A stretch of 24,943 bases of DNA from JAAZGD01 sp964383845 (GCA_964383845.1 CAYLIF010000024.1:1-24943), one strand, 5' to 3'. Shown: positions 7,944 to 16,813, numbered from the stretch's first letter. Numbers and translations: made by a program. The notes: generated by a model not told the origin, from the letters alone.

Positions 7944-7974
7944 AAAAAAACCGGGAGACACTCCGGTTTTTTTT
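7944..7974. terminator. Bidirectional rho-independent terminator between deoD and rpsT
   Basis: A run of seven A, then CCGG-G-AG, a three-base loop ACA, then CTCCGG and eight T form a compact hairpin with one bulged G and tracts on both sides. It therefore works as a terminator on either strand, for deoD reading rightward and rpsT reading leftward. It is the clearest terminator in the window. Confidence 0.9.
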
Positions 7975-8025
7975 ACGGTTGCATTTTGCATATTTAACTT
8001 ATATGCATGGTGGGGACGGGTGAGA

Positions 8026-8295
8026 TTATAGAGCTTTTGCTTTGTTGAATTGCTTCGTTAATCTTGAAACTTTTCTAGCTGCCGTATTCTTATGGATTGT
8101 TCCTTTAGAAACTGCTTGCATTAACTTTTTCTCTGCCAATGTAAGCTTTTCCTTAGCTAAATCCAAATCGTTGGAAGCCAAAGCTAAATCAAAGTTCTTA
8201 AGAATACCCTTAAGGTGATTCTTGATTCTGCGATTTCTTGCAGTTTTCTTGTTCAGAACTAAGATTCTTTTTTTCGCGGACTTAATATTTGCCAT
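8026..8295 (-). CDS. rpsT: 30S ribosomal protein S20
   Basis: The 89-residue product starts MANIKSAKKR and is very rich in Lys and Arg, the pattern of S20, which binds 16S rRNA early in 30S assembly. I place the start at 8295 because MANIKSAKKR is the family N-terminus and a G-rich binding site (GGGGGA) lies just before it; the frame stays open for 27 more codons upstream but overlaps the promoter. It is read against its neighbours, convergent with deoD and divergent from lepA, as in many Firmicutes. Confidence 0.96.
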   Translation of the reverse strand: MANIKSAKKRILVLNKKTARNRRIKNHLKGILKNFDLALASNDLDLAKEKLTLAEKKLMQAVSKGTIHKNTAARKVSRLTKQFNKAKAL

Positions 8296-8337
8296 AATTT
8301 TCCCCCACTTTCTTCTATGGTTTTTCACGCAGAATTT

Positions 8338-8366
8338 AGTATATAACAATAATTCCCTATTTGCAA
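8338..8366 (-). promoter_or_regulatory. Promoter of rpsT
   Basis: Reading leftward, a -35 box TTGCAA (8366-8361) and a -10 box TATACT (8343-8338) are separated by 17 bases. Transcription would begin near 8331, giving a leader of roughly 36 bases before the rpsT start. Confidence 0.65.
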
Positions 8367-8433
8367 GGGATATCAAGTTTTTTTGTTTTTTGTCTTCTTG
8401 ATGGTCTTGACATCTCTTCTTTGATGATATAGT

Positions 8434-8462
8434 TTGAATAACGCAGGGAATTCGAGTAAAAT
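8434..8462 (+). promoter_or_regulatory. Promoter of lepA-hemW
   Basis: TTGAAT (8434-8439) and TAAAAT (8457-8462) have a 17-base spacer and predict a start near 8469, about 65 bases before lepA. A second pair, TTGACA (8407-8412) with TATAGT (8428-8433), has only a 15-base spacer and may be an alternative. The 238-base gap between rpsT and lepA otherwise holds only the divergent rpsT promoter. Confidence 0.55.
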
Positions 8463-8533
8463 GTATAAATGACCTTGTAATAAATATTTGAAATAATCTA
8501 AGTAAACAGTGGGAATAAATTAGTGGGGAAAAA

Positions 8534-10345
8534 ATGAGTGATTATCAGAATAAAATAAGAAATTTTTGTATTATAGCACATATTGATCACGGTAAATCAA
8601 CTTTAGCAGACCGTATACTTCAAATGACGGGAACCGTAATGGCTCGCGATATGAAGGAACAGTATTTGGACAATATGGACTTGGAAAGAGAACGAGGAAT
8701 TACCATCAAGCTGCAAACTAGCCGCTTGACTTACCGTGCCTTAGATGGTGTTGATTATATTTTCAACTTAATCGATACACCAGGACATGTTGATTTTACA
8801 TATGAAGTATCTAGAAGTTTAGCCGCATGTGAAGGGGCAATTCTTATTGTAGATGCAACTCAAGGTGTTGAAGCTCAAACATTAGCCAATGTTTACCTAG
8901 CATTAGATGAGGACCTTGAAATAGTTCCAGTTCTCAACAAAATAGATTTGCCTAGCGCAAGACCAGACGAAATAAAGCAGGAAGTTGAAGAAATTATTGG
9001 TATTGATGCCCATGATGCTCCCTTAATTTCAGCAAAAGAAGGTATTGGAGTCAAAGATGTTTTGGAAGCCATAGTTAACAAGGTCCCTGCACCCAAAGGC
9101 GATGAGAAAGGAAAACTAAAGGCTCTTATTTTTGATAGTATTTATGACAATTATCGTGGGGTCGTAATATATACAAGAATACTAGATGGTGAAGTAAAAA
9201 AGGGTGACATAATTCGACTAATGAATGCCAACAAAAAATATGAAGTTACTGAAGTGGGCTATCATTCTCCAGGCCCTGTAGCTTGTAAATCTCTTCGTGC
9301 TGGGGATGTAGGCTATATTTCTGCGAGTATAAAGCAGGTTAGGGACGCACAAGTAGGAGACACCATAACTTTAGATGCAGATCCCACAGAAACTCCTTTT
9401 CCAGGTTATAAAAAAGTTCAGCCCATGGTTTACTGTGGTATTTATCCAGCAGATGGAGAAAAGTACGAAGGTGTAAAAGATGCCTTAGAAAAACTTCAAG
9501 TTAATGATGCGGCTTTTCATTTTGAACCTGAGACTTCAACAGCCTTGGGATTTGGGTTCAGATGTGGGTTTTTAGGACTTCTTCATATGGAAATAATTGT
9601 AGAGCGACTAGACCGAGAGTTCGATTTAGGAGTAGTAACCACATCCCCTAGTGTAATATACAAAGTGTTTTTGGTAGATGGAACTATAGAGATGATTCAA
9701 AATCCAAGCAATTTGCCAGATATAACAAAAATAGACCATATTGAAGAGCCAATAGTAAAAGCTGACATTATGATTCCCAAGGATTATGTGGGAAGTATCA
9801 TGGAAATCTGTCAAGAGCGAAGGGGTAAAATGCTTCATATGGAATATATCACACCTCAAAGAGTTCATCTTCACTACGAAATGCCTCTTAATGAAGTTAT
9901 ATATGATTTCTTTGATGCCCTAAAATCTAAAACTCGAGGGTATGGATCTTTGGATTATGAATTTATTCGATATGAAAAATCTAATCTGGTAAAAATGGAT
10001 ATTCTTCTTAATAAAGAATTGGTAGATGCTTTCTCTATGATTGTTCATGAATCAAAAGCTTATTACAGGGGACGATTCGTTTGTGAAAAATTAAAAGATA
10101 TAATTCCTATGCATCAGTTTGAAGTCCCCATTCAAGCCTCCATAGGACAAAAAGTAATAGCTAGAGAAACGGTAAAAGCATATAGAAAAGATGTAATCGC
10201 AAAATGTTACGGCGGGGATATATCTCGTAAGAAAAAGCTCTTAGAAAAACAAAAAGAGGGAAAGAAGCGGATGCGCCAGTTCGGAAGTGTGGAGGTTCCC
10301 CAGGAGGCTTTCACAGCGGTATTGAAGTATGATGAAAACAAATAG
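8534..10345 (+). CDS. lepA: Elongation factor 4 (translational GTPase LepA)
   Basis: LepA is a ribosome-associated GTPase related to EF-G; proposed roles are back-translocation and help in 30S biogenesis. The GTPase motifs are all visible: AHIDHGKST (residues 15-23), DTPGHVDF (81-88) and NKID (135-138). The LepA-specific C-terminal region ends in the basic stretch with KCYGGDISRKKKLLEKQK. Length, 603 residues, is typical. GGGGA just before ATG 8534 is the binding site. The last 17 bases overlap hemW, so the two are probably translated in a coupled way. Confidence 0.97.
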   Translation: MSDYQNKIRNFCIIAHIDHGKSTLADRILQMTGTVMARDMKEQYLDNMDLERERGITIKLQTSRLTYRALDGVDYIFNLIDTPGHVDFTYEVSRSLAACEGAILIVDATQGVEAQTLANVYLALDEDLEIVPVLNKIDLPSARPDEIKQEVEEIIGIDAHDAPLISAKEGIGVKDVLEAIVNKVPAPKGDEKGKLKALIFDSIYDNYRGVVIYTRILDGEVKKGDIIRLMNANKKYEVTEVGYHSPGPVACKSLRAGDVGYISASIKQVRDAQVGDTITLDADPTETPFPGYKKVQPMVYCGIYPADGEKYEGVKDALEKLQVNDAAFHFEPETSTALGFGFRCGFLGLLHMEIIVERLDREFDLGVVTTSPSVIYKVFLVDGTIEMIQNPSNLPDITKIDHIEEPIVKADIMIPKDYVGSIMEICQERRGKMLHMEYITPQRVHLHYEMPLNEVIYDFFDALKSKTRGYGSLDYEFIRYEKSNLVKMDILLNKELVDAFSMIVHESKAYYRGRFVCEKLKDIIPMHQFEVPIQASIGQKVIARETVKAYRKDVIAKCYGGDISRKKKLLEKQKEGKKRMRQFGSVEVPQEAFTAVLKYDENK

Positions 10346-11471
10346 TCTGGGACTTTATGTACATATACCATTTTGCGTAAAAAAATGTGGATATTGTGAT
10401 TTTATTTCATTTGCTGGGAAAACTCCGGATGAATGGAATAAATATCAAAATGAATTGCTAAAAGAAATAAAAGCATACAGCAAAATTCTTGGCGGAGATT
10501 ATTTGGTAGATACAGTTTTTTTCGGGGGAGGTACACCGAGCCTTTTAAATCCCCAGATAATCCAAAATATTATCATGGAGATTCAAGAATCATTCCAGGT
10601 TGATATAAATTCGGAAATGACAATAGAGATTAACCCTGGAACCCTTACAAAAGAAAAACTCGAAAAATATTTAGCTGCTGGAATTAATAGATTAAGCATT
10701 GGAGCCCAGAGCTTTGATGAAAAACTACTAGATGTATTGGGGAGAACACATGGAAGAAATGAAATATTTGAAGCCTATAAAATGGCTAGAAAAGCAGGCT
10801 TTAAAAATATTAGCATAGATTTAATGTTCGCAATCCCAAATCAAAGTATAGAGAATTGGGAATCATCAATTATGGAAACAATAGAGTTAAACCCTGAACA
10901 TATTTCCTTTTATGAATTGTCCTACGAAGAAGGAACTCCATTTAATGAAGCTAGGAAGACAAAAGAGTTAGTACCAGTAGAAGAAAAGTTAGACATAGAG
11001 ATGTATCGCAAAGGTGTTTCTTTACTCCTGGCAAAGGGATATGAAAATTATGAAATTTCCAGTATGTCTAAAGCCGGTTTCCAATGTAAACATAATCAAA
11101 AATATTGGAGTATGGAAGAATATTTAGGCTTAGGGATTGGGGCACATTCATTTATAAAAGGGAAGAGACTTTCAAATACAGTATCTTGGGATCAATACTT
11201 CACCTCAAATAAAGTAGAAACAGAACACCAAAACTCACAATATGATAATATTTCGGAATACATTTTTACTGGAATGAGGAAAATTAATGGCATTTATTTT
11301 CAAAACTTTAGAGATTTATTTAAACAAGATTATTTTGACTATATTGGAAAAGGCAAGGAACAACTTTTGGAGTATCGAGACAGAGGATTTATTATAGTTG
11401 ACGAAAAAGGTATGCGTTTCACACAAAAAGGAATAGATTTTTCTGATAAAATTTTAGCAGACTTAATATAG
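10329..11471 (+). CDS. hemW: Radical SAM heme chaperone HemW
   Basis: The N-terminal radical-SAM motif is Cys16-x3-Cys20-x2-Cys23 followed by Asp-Phe25. HemW has Phe at this place where true coproporphyrinogen dehydrogenase HemN has a fourth Cys, so this is the heme chaperone/insertion protein and not the oxidase. The HNxxYW heme-binding motif is present as HNQKYW (residues 255-260). Length is 380 residues. ATG 10329 is the first possible start, since an in-frame stop lies six bases upstream; it has a second ATG right after it and no close binding site (AGGAGG at 10302 is too far), so coupling with lepA is likely. lepA-hemW is the usual Firmicutes order. Confidence 0.93.
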   Translation: MMKTNSLGLYVHIPFCVKKCGYCDFISFAGKTPDEWNKYQNELLKEIKAYSKILGGDYLVDTVFFGGGTPSLLNPQIIQNIIMEIQESFQVDINSEMTIEINPGTLTKEKLEKYLAAGINRLSIGAQSFDEKLLDVLGRTHGRNEIFEAYKMARKAGFKNISIDLMFAIPNQSIENWESSIMETIELNPEHISFYELSYEEGTPFNEARKTKELVPVEEKLDIEMYRKGVSLLLAKGYENYEISSMSKAGFQCKHNQKYWSMEEYLGLGIGAHSFIKGKRLSNTVSWDQYFTSNKVETEHQNSQYDNISEYIFTGMRKINGIYFQNFRDLFKQDYFDYIGKGKEQLLEYRDRGFIIVDEKGMRFTQKGIDFSDKILADLI

Positions 11472-11520
11472 TATGATTAAATTTGATAAGCTAAATATGG
11501 ATAAATGAAGGGAGAAGCGG

Positions 11521-13017
11521 GTGAAGAAATATATTATGGCTTTAGATCAGGGTACCACCAGTTCCCGCTGTATACTTTTTGATAAGGATGGAAAGCAAGT
11601 AAGCTCTGCTAACAAGGAGTTTCGCCAAATATACCCTAAAGAAGGCTGGGTGGAACATGACCCTATGGATATTTGGTCTACACAAATAGGTGTGGCACAA
11701 GAAGCTTTGCTTAAAATCAATGGATCATATAAAAACATACAAGGAATCGGTATCACAAACCAAAGAGAAACCACCTTGGTATGGGAAAAATCCACAGGTA
11801 ACCCAGTATATAATGGGATAGTTTGGCAATGTAGGAGGACCTCTGACCTTTGTAAGGATTTAAAAAATCAGGGATTGGAACCTTTAATTCGTGAAAAAAC
11901 TGGGCTTTTAATTGATCCATATTTTTCGGCAACTAAGATAAAATGGATACTAGAAAATGTTGAGGGGGTAAAAGAACGTGCTGAAAAGGGAGAGCTCCTT
12001 TTTGGTACTGTTGAAACCTGGTTGATATGGAAGATGTCAGGTGGGAAAATTCATGTAACAGACTATACAAATGCATCTAGAACTATGCTTTTTAATATTC
12101 ATACATTAACTTGGGACAAGGAGATCCTTGAATTATTTGATATCCCTGCCAGTATGCTTCCAAAACCTGTATCCTCATCCTCAATATACGGTCAAACAGA
12201 TCCAGTAATATTTGGTGGCCCAATTCCTATTGGGGGAGCCGCTGGAGACCAACAAGCAGCTTTGTTTGGACAGTGTTGTTTTAAAACTGGAGAATTAAAG
12301 AGCACATATGGAACAGGAGGATTTCTTCTTATGAATGTAGGGGATAAACCTGTTTTTTCTGAAAATGGCCTATTAACAACAATCGCCTTTGATTTAAATG
12401 GAAAGGTTTACTATGCCTTAGAAGGATCCATTTTTGTAGCAGGAGCTGCAATACAGTGGTTAAGAGATGAGTTGAGAGTCATCGATAGTGCAGAAGATTC
12501 TAACTATATGGCAAACAAGGTTGATAATACTGGCGGTGTCTATGTTGTTCCCGCTTTTGTAGGACTAGGAGCTCCACACTGGAACCCCTATGCTCGAGGA
12601 ATGGTAGTGGGTTTAACTAGAGGCACTTCCAAAAAGCATTTAGTTAGGGCCACTCTGGAATCTATTGCCTATCAAAACTATGATTTGCTAAAAGTGATGG
12701 AAAAAGATTCAGGTAAAAAAGCTCCATATTTCAGAGTAGATGGAGGAGCCTCTGCTAATGATTTTCTTATGCAATTTCAATCTGATCTTTTGGGTATTCC
12801 AGTTGAACGCCCTGAAACTATCGAAACCACAGCTTTAGGTGCAGCTTACTTAGCTGGGTTGTCCACTGGATTTTGGGAAGATGAAAATGAGCTTTTGGCC
12901 TTACAGAAAATGGAAAAGAGATATATTCCTATCCTATCGAGAGAAATAGTTGAACAACTTTTAAAGGGGTGGAATCGAGCTGTAAAATCCACTGTATACT
13001 GGGCTGACGACAAATAG
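11521..13017 (+). CDS. glpK: Glycerol kinase
   Basis: GlpK phosphorylates glycerol to glycerol-3-phosphate with ATP. The FGGY-family features are clear: LDQGTTSSR at residues 8-16, TNQRETT near 79, DYTNASRTMLFNI (181-193), the catalytic Asp243 in AGDQQAALFGQ, and the YGTGGF block. Length, 498 residues, is normal. The start is GTG 11521 with AAGGGAG six bases upstream. In Enterococcus and Bacillus GlpK a histidine near position 230 (in a DYHFFG-like block) is phosphorylated by the PTS protein HPr; here the block reads DPVIFG (227-232) and the histidine is absent. The gene sits 49 bases after hemW, splitting the common hemW-hrcA pair, with no glpF or glpD nearby. I see no strong promoter of its own. 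Confidence 0.96.
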   Translation: MKKYIMALDQGTTSSRCILFDKDGKQVSSANKEFRQIYPKEGWVEHDPMDIWSTQIGVAQEALLKINGSYKNIQGIGITNQRETTLVWEKSTGNPVYNGIVWQCRRTSDLCKDLKNQGLEPLIREKTGLLIDPYFSATKIKWILENVEGVKERAEKGELLFGTVETWLIWKMSGGKIHVTDYTNASRTMLFNIHTLTWDKEILELFDIPASMLPKPVSSSSIYGQTDPVIFGGPIPIGGAAGDQQAALFGQCCFKTGELKSTYGTGGFLLMNVGDKPVFSENGLLTTIAFDLNGKVYYALEGSIFVAGAAIQWLRDELRVIDSAEDSNYMANKVDNTGGVYVVPAFVGLGAPHWNPYARGMVVGLTRGTSKKHLVRATLESIAYQNYDLLKVMEKDSGKKAPYFRVDGGASANDFLMQFQSDLLGIPVERPETIETTALGAAYLAGLSTGFWEDENELLALQKMEKRYIPILSREIVEQLLKGWNRAVKSTVYWADDK

Positions 13018-13082
13018 AATTGCTAGATAACTATTTTCTATCAAAACACTAATAAACTCCAATAATCTTTAAAAAAATCAAA

Positions 13083-13119
13083 AACACTGTTGACAATTCA
13101 CCTCATCAGTGTTATTTTT
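13083..13119 (+). terminator. Likely glpK terminator overlapping the hrcA promoter
   Basis: AACACTG (13083-13089) pairs with CAGTGTT (13107-13113), followed directly by ATTTTT. The stem is seven pairs with a 17-base loop, so termination would be moderate. The same bases hold the -35 and -10 boxes of hrcA, so reading through from glpK and starting at hrcA use overlapping DNA. Confidence 0.45.
13090..13118 (+). promoter_or_regulatory. Sigma-A promoter of the hrcA-grpE-dnaK-dnaJ operon
   Basis: A consensus -35 box TTGACA (13090-13095) and a -10 box TATTTT (13113-13118) are 17 bases apart. Transcription should begin near 13125, just ahead of the CIRCE operator. Confidence 0.75.
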
Positions 13120-13128
13120 AATGTAGGC

Positions 13129-13155
13129 TTAGCACTCAATCATAAAGAGTGCTAA
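13129..13155 (+). promoter_or_regulatory. CIRCE operator (HrcA binding site)
   Basis: The half-sites TTAGCACTC (13129-13137) and GAGTGCTAA (13147-13155) with a nine-base spacer match the CIRCE consensus exactly. HrcA bound here would block transcription of hrcA and the chaperone genes until heat stress, with GroEL acting as co-factor in known systems. Its position at about +4 to +31 is the classical one. Confidence 0.97.
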
Positions 13156-13199
13156 CAACAAATAATATAGTGTGTTGAAGCCCAAAGGAGTGGAGCACA

Positions 13200-14246
13200 A
13201 TGGATTTAAACGAACGAAAATTATTAATATTACAGGCGATTATTGGGGACTTCATTCAATCTGCTGAACCCGTAGGATCCAGAACTATTTCCAAGAAATT
13301 AAACATGGGAATAAGTCCTGCAACTATAAGGAATGAGATGAGTGATCTTGAAGAAATGGGATTTTTAACTCATCCGCATACTTCTGCTGGGAGAGTACCC
13401 TCTACAAAAGCATATAGATTATATGTTGATGCTTTAATGGGTAAAAGTGAACTATCCCCAGATATAAAAAAAATAATTTCACAGAGATTAACTAAAAACG
13501 TTAATGAGATTGAAGGCTTAATTCAAAAGGCAAGCTCAGTCCTTTCGGAGATCACAAATTTAACTTCTTTTGCTATGCCTCCAAGATCTGATGATGAACG
13601 GCTAAAGTACATTCGACTAATTCCTCTCGACGATGATACAGTTGTTCTAATGATTGTTTCAGATGGCGGAAAAGTTTCTAACATGACATTAAGATTAAGA
13701 GAACCTTTTACAGAAAAAAGTTTGGACATTTTAAGCAAGGTGATGACCTATAATTACAAAGGAAAGACTGTAAGCGAGGCATTGACCTATAATATAATTC
13801 AGGACGTCCAAAAGGATGCTAAGGCTCTAGGAGGTCTTATGCAAAACGTTATGCCAAAGTTCTTGAAGACACTAGAAGAAATGCTTGATGTAGAGCTTTT
13901 CGTTGATGGATTAACCAATATATTCAATACTCCTGAATACAATGACATTTGTAAAGCCAAAATATTCATGGAAATGCTTCATCGTAAAGATGAATTTGCT
14001 AAAAGCTTGGAAAACCGAGAGAATGGGGTATTTATAACTATTGGCGATGAAAATGAGGATGTAGATATGAAGGAATGCAGCTTAATAACTGCAACCTACC
14101 ATGTGGAAGGAAAACTTGTTGGAAAGATTGGTGTTATAGGACCTACTAGGATGAAGTATGGAGAAGTTACTTCCGTTATAGAGTACATGACGAAAAATTT
14201 GGAGAGCAATTTTAAACTTATTGGTGGTTTTGAAGACGGCAGCTAA
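13200..14246 (+). CDS. hrcA: Heat-inducible transcription repressor HrcA
   Basis: HrcA binds CIRCE elements to repress class I heat-shock genes. The N-terminal winged helix (residues 1-75) shows the typical ERKLLILQAII start, the SRTISKKLNMGISPATIRNEMSDLEE recognition region and HPHTSAGRVPSTKAYRLYVD; the remainder is the family's GAF-like dimerisation domain, ending in GPTRMKYGEVTSVIEYM. Length, 348 residues, is normal. AAAGGAGTGG precedes ATG 13200. The perfect CIRCE element 45 bases upstream shows that it represses its own operon. Confidence 0.97.
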   Translation: MDLNERKLLILQAIIGDFIQSAEPVGSRTISKKLNMGISPATIRNEMSDLEEMGFLTHPHTSAGRVPSTKAYRLYVDALMGKSELSPDIKKIISQRLTKNVNEIEGLIQKASSVLSEITNLTSFAMPPRSDDERLKYIRLIPLDDDTVVLMIVSDGGKVSNMTLRLREPFTEKSLDILSKVMTYNYKGKTVSEALTYNIIQDVQKDAKALGGLMQNVMPKFLKTLEEMLDVELFVDGLTNIFNTPEYNDICKAKIFMEMLHRKDEFAKSLENRENGVFITIGDENEDVDMKECSLITATYHVEGKLVGKIGVIGPTRMKYGEVTSVIEYMTKNLESNFKLIGGFEDGS

Positions 14247-14324
14247 TGAATAAAAAGAGAGCTTGAAATAACCCAAAATCGAAAAGGCTAATCTAGCAAA
14301 AAATACGAGAGGAAGGGCAAAGAA

Positions 14325-14855
14325 GTGGGAAAAAAAGTAGAAAAAGAACAAATTCTCAGTAATGAAGAATTAGAAAAAGAGGAACTGGATGAAGACTTTG
14401 TAGAAAGCAACGATAAGGAGGATAAGGCTAGTAAAGTTGAAGAAGAAGATAATAAGACCAGATACCTTCGACTTGCTGCAGATTTCGCTAATTATAAGAG
14501 GCGGTCAGAAAAAGAAAAAAGCAGTATTTATAGTTACGCAAATGAAAAACTTGTTACAGACATGTTAGATATTCTTGATAATTTTGATCGTGCATTCTTA
14601 CAGGAAACTTGTGAAAGTGATTCTTTTATAGAAGGAATGACCTTAATTTACAAACAGCTCCTTGATGTTCTACATAAGGCTGGATTATCAGAAATTAATG
14701 CAAAGGGACAACCTTTTGATCCGGAATTTCACGATGCTTTAATGATGGAAGCTTCAGCAGATTTCCAAAGTGGCCAAGTGATAGAAGTCTTAAAAAAAGG
14801 ATATATGTTAAATAATAAAGTAATTAGGCATACATTAGTTAAAGTTGCCCAATAA
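14325..14855 (+). CDS. grpE: Nucleotide exchange factor GrpE
   Basis: GrpE promotes ADP release from DnaK. The 176-residue protein has an acidic, coiled-coil N-terminal part (residues 1-55, rich in Glu, Asp and Lys), then the conserved RYLRLAADFANYKRR segment and the C-terminal beta-wing domain with GQPFDPEFHDALM and the final VIRHTLVKVAQ. The start is GTG 14325 with GAGGAAGGG upstream. It lies 78 bases after hrcA and is controlled through CIRCE as part of the same operon. Confidence 0.95.
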   Translation: MGKKVEKEQILSNEELEKEELDEDFVESNDKEDKASKVEEEDNKTRYLRLAADFANYKRRSEKEKSSIYSYANEKLVTDMLDILDNFDRAFLQETCESDSFIEGMTLIYKQLLDVLHKAGLSEINAKGQPFDPEFHDALMMEASADFQSGQVIEVLKKGYMLNNKVIRHTLVKVAQ

Positions 14856-14944
14856 AGGGGTAAGAAAAAATATAAGTGTATTAAATATAATAAGTATAAA
14901 AGAGTAATCAGAAAAGTGCTTTAATAATGAAAAGGAGAAGAAAG

Positions 14945-16813
14945 ATGAGTAAAGTAATAGGAATTGACTTAGGAACTACAAATAGTGTTGTAGCAGTACT
15001 AGAAGGGGGAGAGCCTGTTGTAATCCCTAATGCAGAAGGAAATAGAACCACTCCATCAATAGTTGGATTCGCTAAAAATGGAGAAAGATTGGTTGGAGAG
15101 ACTGCAAAAAGACAAGCTATTACCAACCCTACAAGAACAATTTCGTCTATTAAAAGAGAAATGGGATCATCACATAATGTTGAAATTGATGGTAAAACCT
15201 ATACACCTCAAGATATATCTGCTATGATTCTTGGGAAGCTTAAAACAGATGCAGAAGCCTACTTAGGTGAAAAAGTTACTAGAGCAGTAATAACTGTACC
15301 CGCCTATTTTACAGATAGCCAGAAACAGGCAACAAAAGACGCAGGTAAAATAGCTGGTCTTGAAGTAGAACGTATTATCAACGAGCCTACAGCAGCAGCT
15401 TTAGCTTATGGTTTAGACAAAGATGACAGTTCACATAAAATATTCGTTTATGACTTAGGCGGTGGAACATTTGACGTATCTATTCTTGAACTTGGAGACG
15501 GAGTTTTCGAAGTATTAGCTACTAACGGTAATAACAAGCTTGGTGGAGATGATTTTGATGAAATAATCGTAAACCATATAGCAGATGCTTTTGCCAAAGA
15601 AAATGGCGTTGATTTAAGAAAAGATAAGATGGCGCATCAGAGACTAAAGGAAGCTGCAGAGAAGGCAAAGAAAGAATTATCATCATCACAGACTACAAAC
15701 ATTAACCTTCCATTTATTGCAGTAACCCCAGATGGACCTTTAAACTTAGATATGAACTTAACAAGAGCTAAGTTTGATCAATTAACAGGAGTATTGGTTG
15801 AAAAAACTATCGAGCCTATGAAAAAGGCTTTGGCAGATGCAGGAATAACTAACGGGGACATTGAAAAAGTAATCTTGGTTGGAGGATCTACAAGAATTCC
15901 AGCAGTCCAAGATGCAGTTAAGAAGATAACAGGCAAAGAACCTTTCAAAGGAATAAACCCTGATGAATGTGTGGCAATCGGTGCGGCTATTCAAGCTGGA
16001 GTACTAACTGGTGAGGTTCATGACGTATTGCTACTTGACGTAACGCCCCTATCACTATCAATTGAAACACTAGGTGGAGTTGCAACAAGATTAATTGAAA
16101 GAAACACAACTATTCCTACAAAGAAAAGCCAGACTTTCTCTACGGCTGCAGACAATCAAACTGCTGTAGATATCCATGTTATGCAAGGCGAAAGAGAAAT
16201 GGCTGCAGGTAATATAACTTTAGGGAGATTCCAATTAACTGGAATCCCATTAGCACCTAGAGGAGTACCTCAAATAGAAGTAACTTTTGATATTGATGCC
16301 AATGGCATAGTAAATGTTTCGGCAAAAGATATGGGAACTGGTAGAGAACAGAGAATAACTATTACTTCTTCAACTAAGTTAAGCGATGACGAAATCAAAG
16401 AAAAGATCAAAGAAGCTGAAAAGTTTGCAGAAGAAGATAAGCTTCGTAAAGAAGAAGTTGAGTTAAGAAACAGAGCAGAGACTCTAATTTATGAAACAGA
16501 AAAAGCCATGAAAGAATTAGAAAGTACAATGTCAGAGGATGACAAAACAAGGATAAATGAAGCTAAAGACGAACTTTCTAAGGTCTTAGAAAATGGTACT
16601 GTTGAGCAAATCAAGGACCTGACAGAAAAATTAACAGAAGAATTCCATATGATTTCCAGCAAACTCTACGAGCAAGCACAAGGTGCTCAAGGAGGCGGTG
16701 AAGAAGGACCTGCTGGGGAAGCAGGAGAAGGACCAGATAACGTTGTAGATGCCGATTATGAAGTAGTGGAAGACGAAGAGCCAGAAGTTACTGAAGATAC
16801 AGAAGAAAAATAA
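14945..16813 (+). CDS. dnaK: Molecular chaperone DnaK (Hsp70)
   Basis: DnaK binds exposed hydrophobic peptides in an ATP-controlled cycle with DnaJ and GrpE. The ATPase domain begins VIGIDLGTTNSVVAVLEGG and includes FVYDLGGGTFDVSIL and the VILVGGSTRIPAVQ motif; the substrate-binding domain follows from about residue 385, then a helical lid and an acidic tail ending in Glu-rich repeats. At 622 residues it is close to the Gram-positive form. I take ATG 14945 because AAAGGAGAAG sits just upstream; six more codons are open before it, but they lie inside that binding site. The 89-base gap before it shows no strong second promoter. Confidence 0.98.
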   Translation: MSKVIGIDLGTTNSVVAVLEGGEPVVIPNAEGNRTTPSIVGFAKNGERLVGETAKRQAITNPTRTISSIKREMGSSHNVEIDGKTYTPQDISAMILGKLKTDAEAYLGEKVTRAVITVPAYFTDSQKQATKDAGKIAGLEVERIINEPTAAALAYGLDKDDSSHKIFVYDLGGGTFDVSILELGDGVFEVLATNGNNKLGGDDFDEIIVNHIADAFAKENGVDLRKDKMAHQRLKEAAEKAKKELSSSQTTNINLPFIAVTPDGPLNLDMNLTRAKFDQLTGVLVEKTIEPMKKALADAGITNGDIEKVILVGGSTRIPAVQDAVKKITGKEPFKGINPDECVAIGAAIQAGVLTGEVHDVLLLDVTPLSLSIETLGGVATRLIERNTTIPTKKSQTFSTAADNQTAVDIHVMQGEREMAAGNITLGRFQLTGIPLAPRGVPQIEVTFDIDANGIVNVSAKDMGTGREQRITITSSTKLSDDEIKEKIKEAEKFAEEDKLRKEEVELRNRAETLIYETEKAMKELESTMSEDDKTRINEAKDELSKVLENGTVEQIKDLTEKLTEEFHMISSKLYEQAQGAQGGGEEGPAGEAGEGPDNVVDADYEVVEDEEPEVTEDTEEK

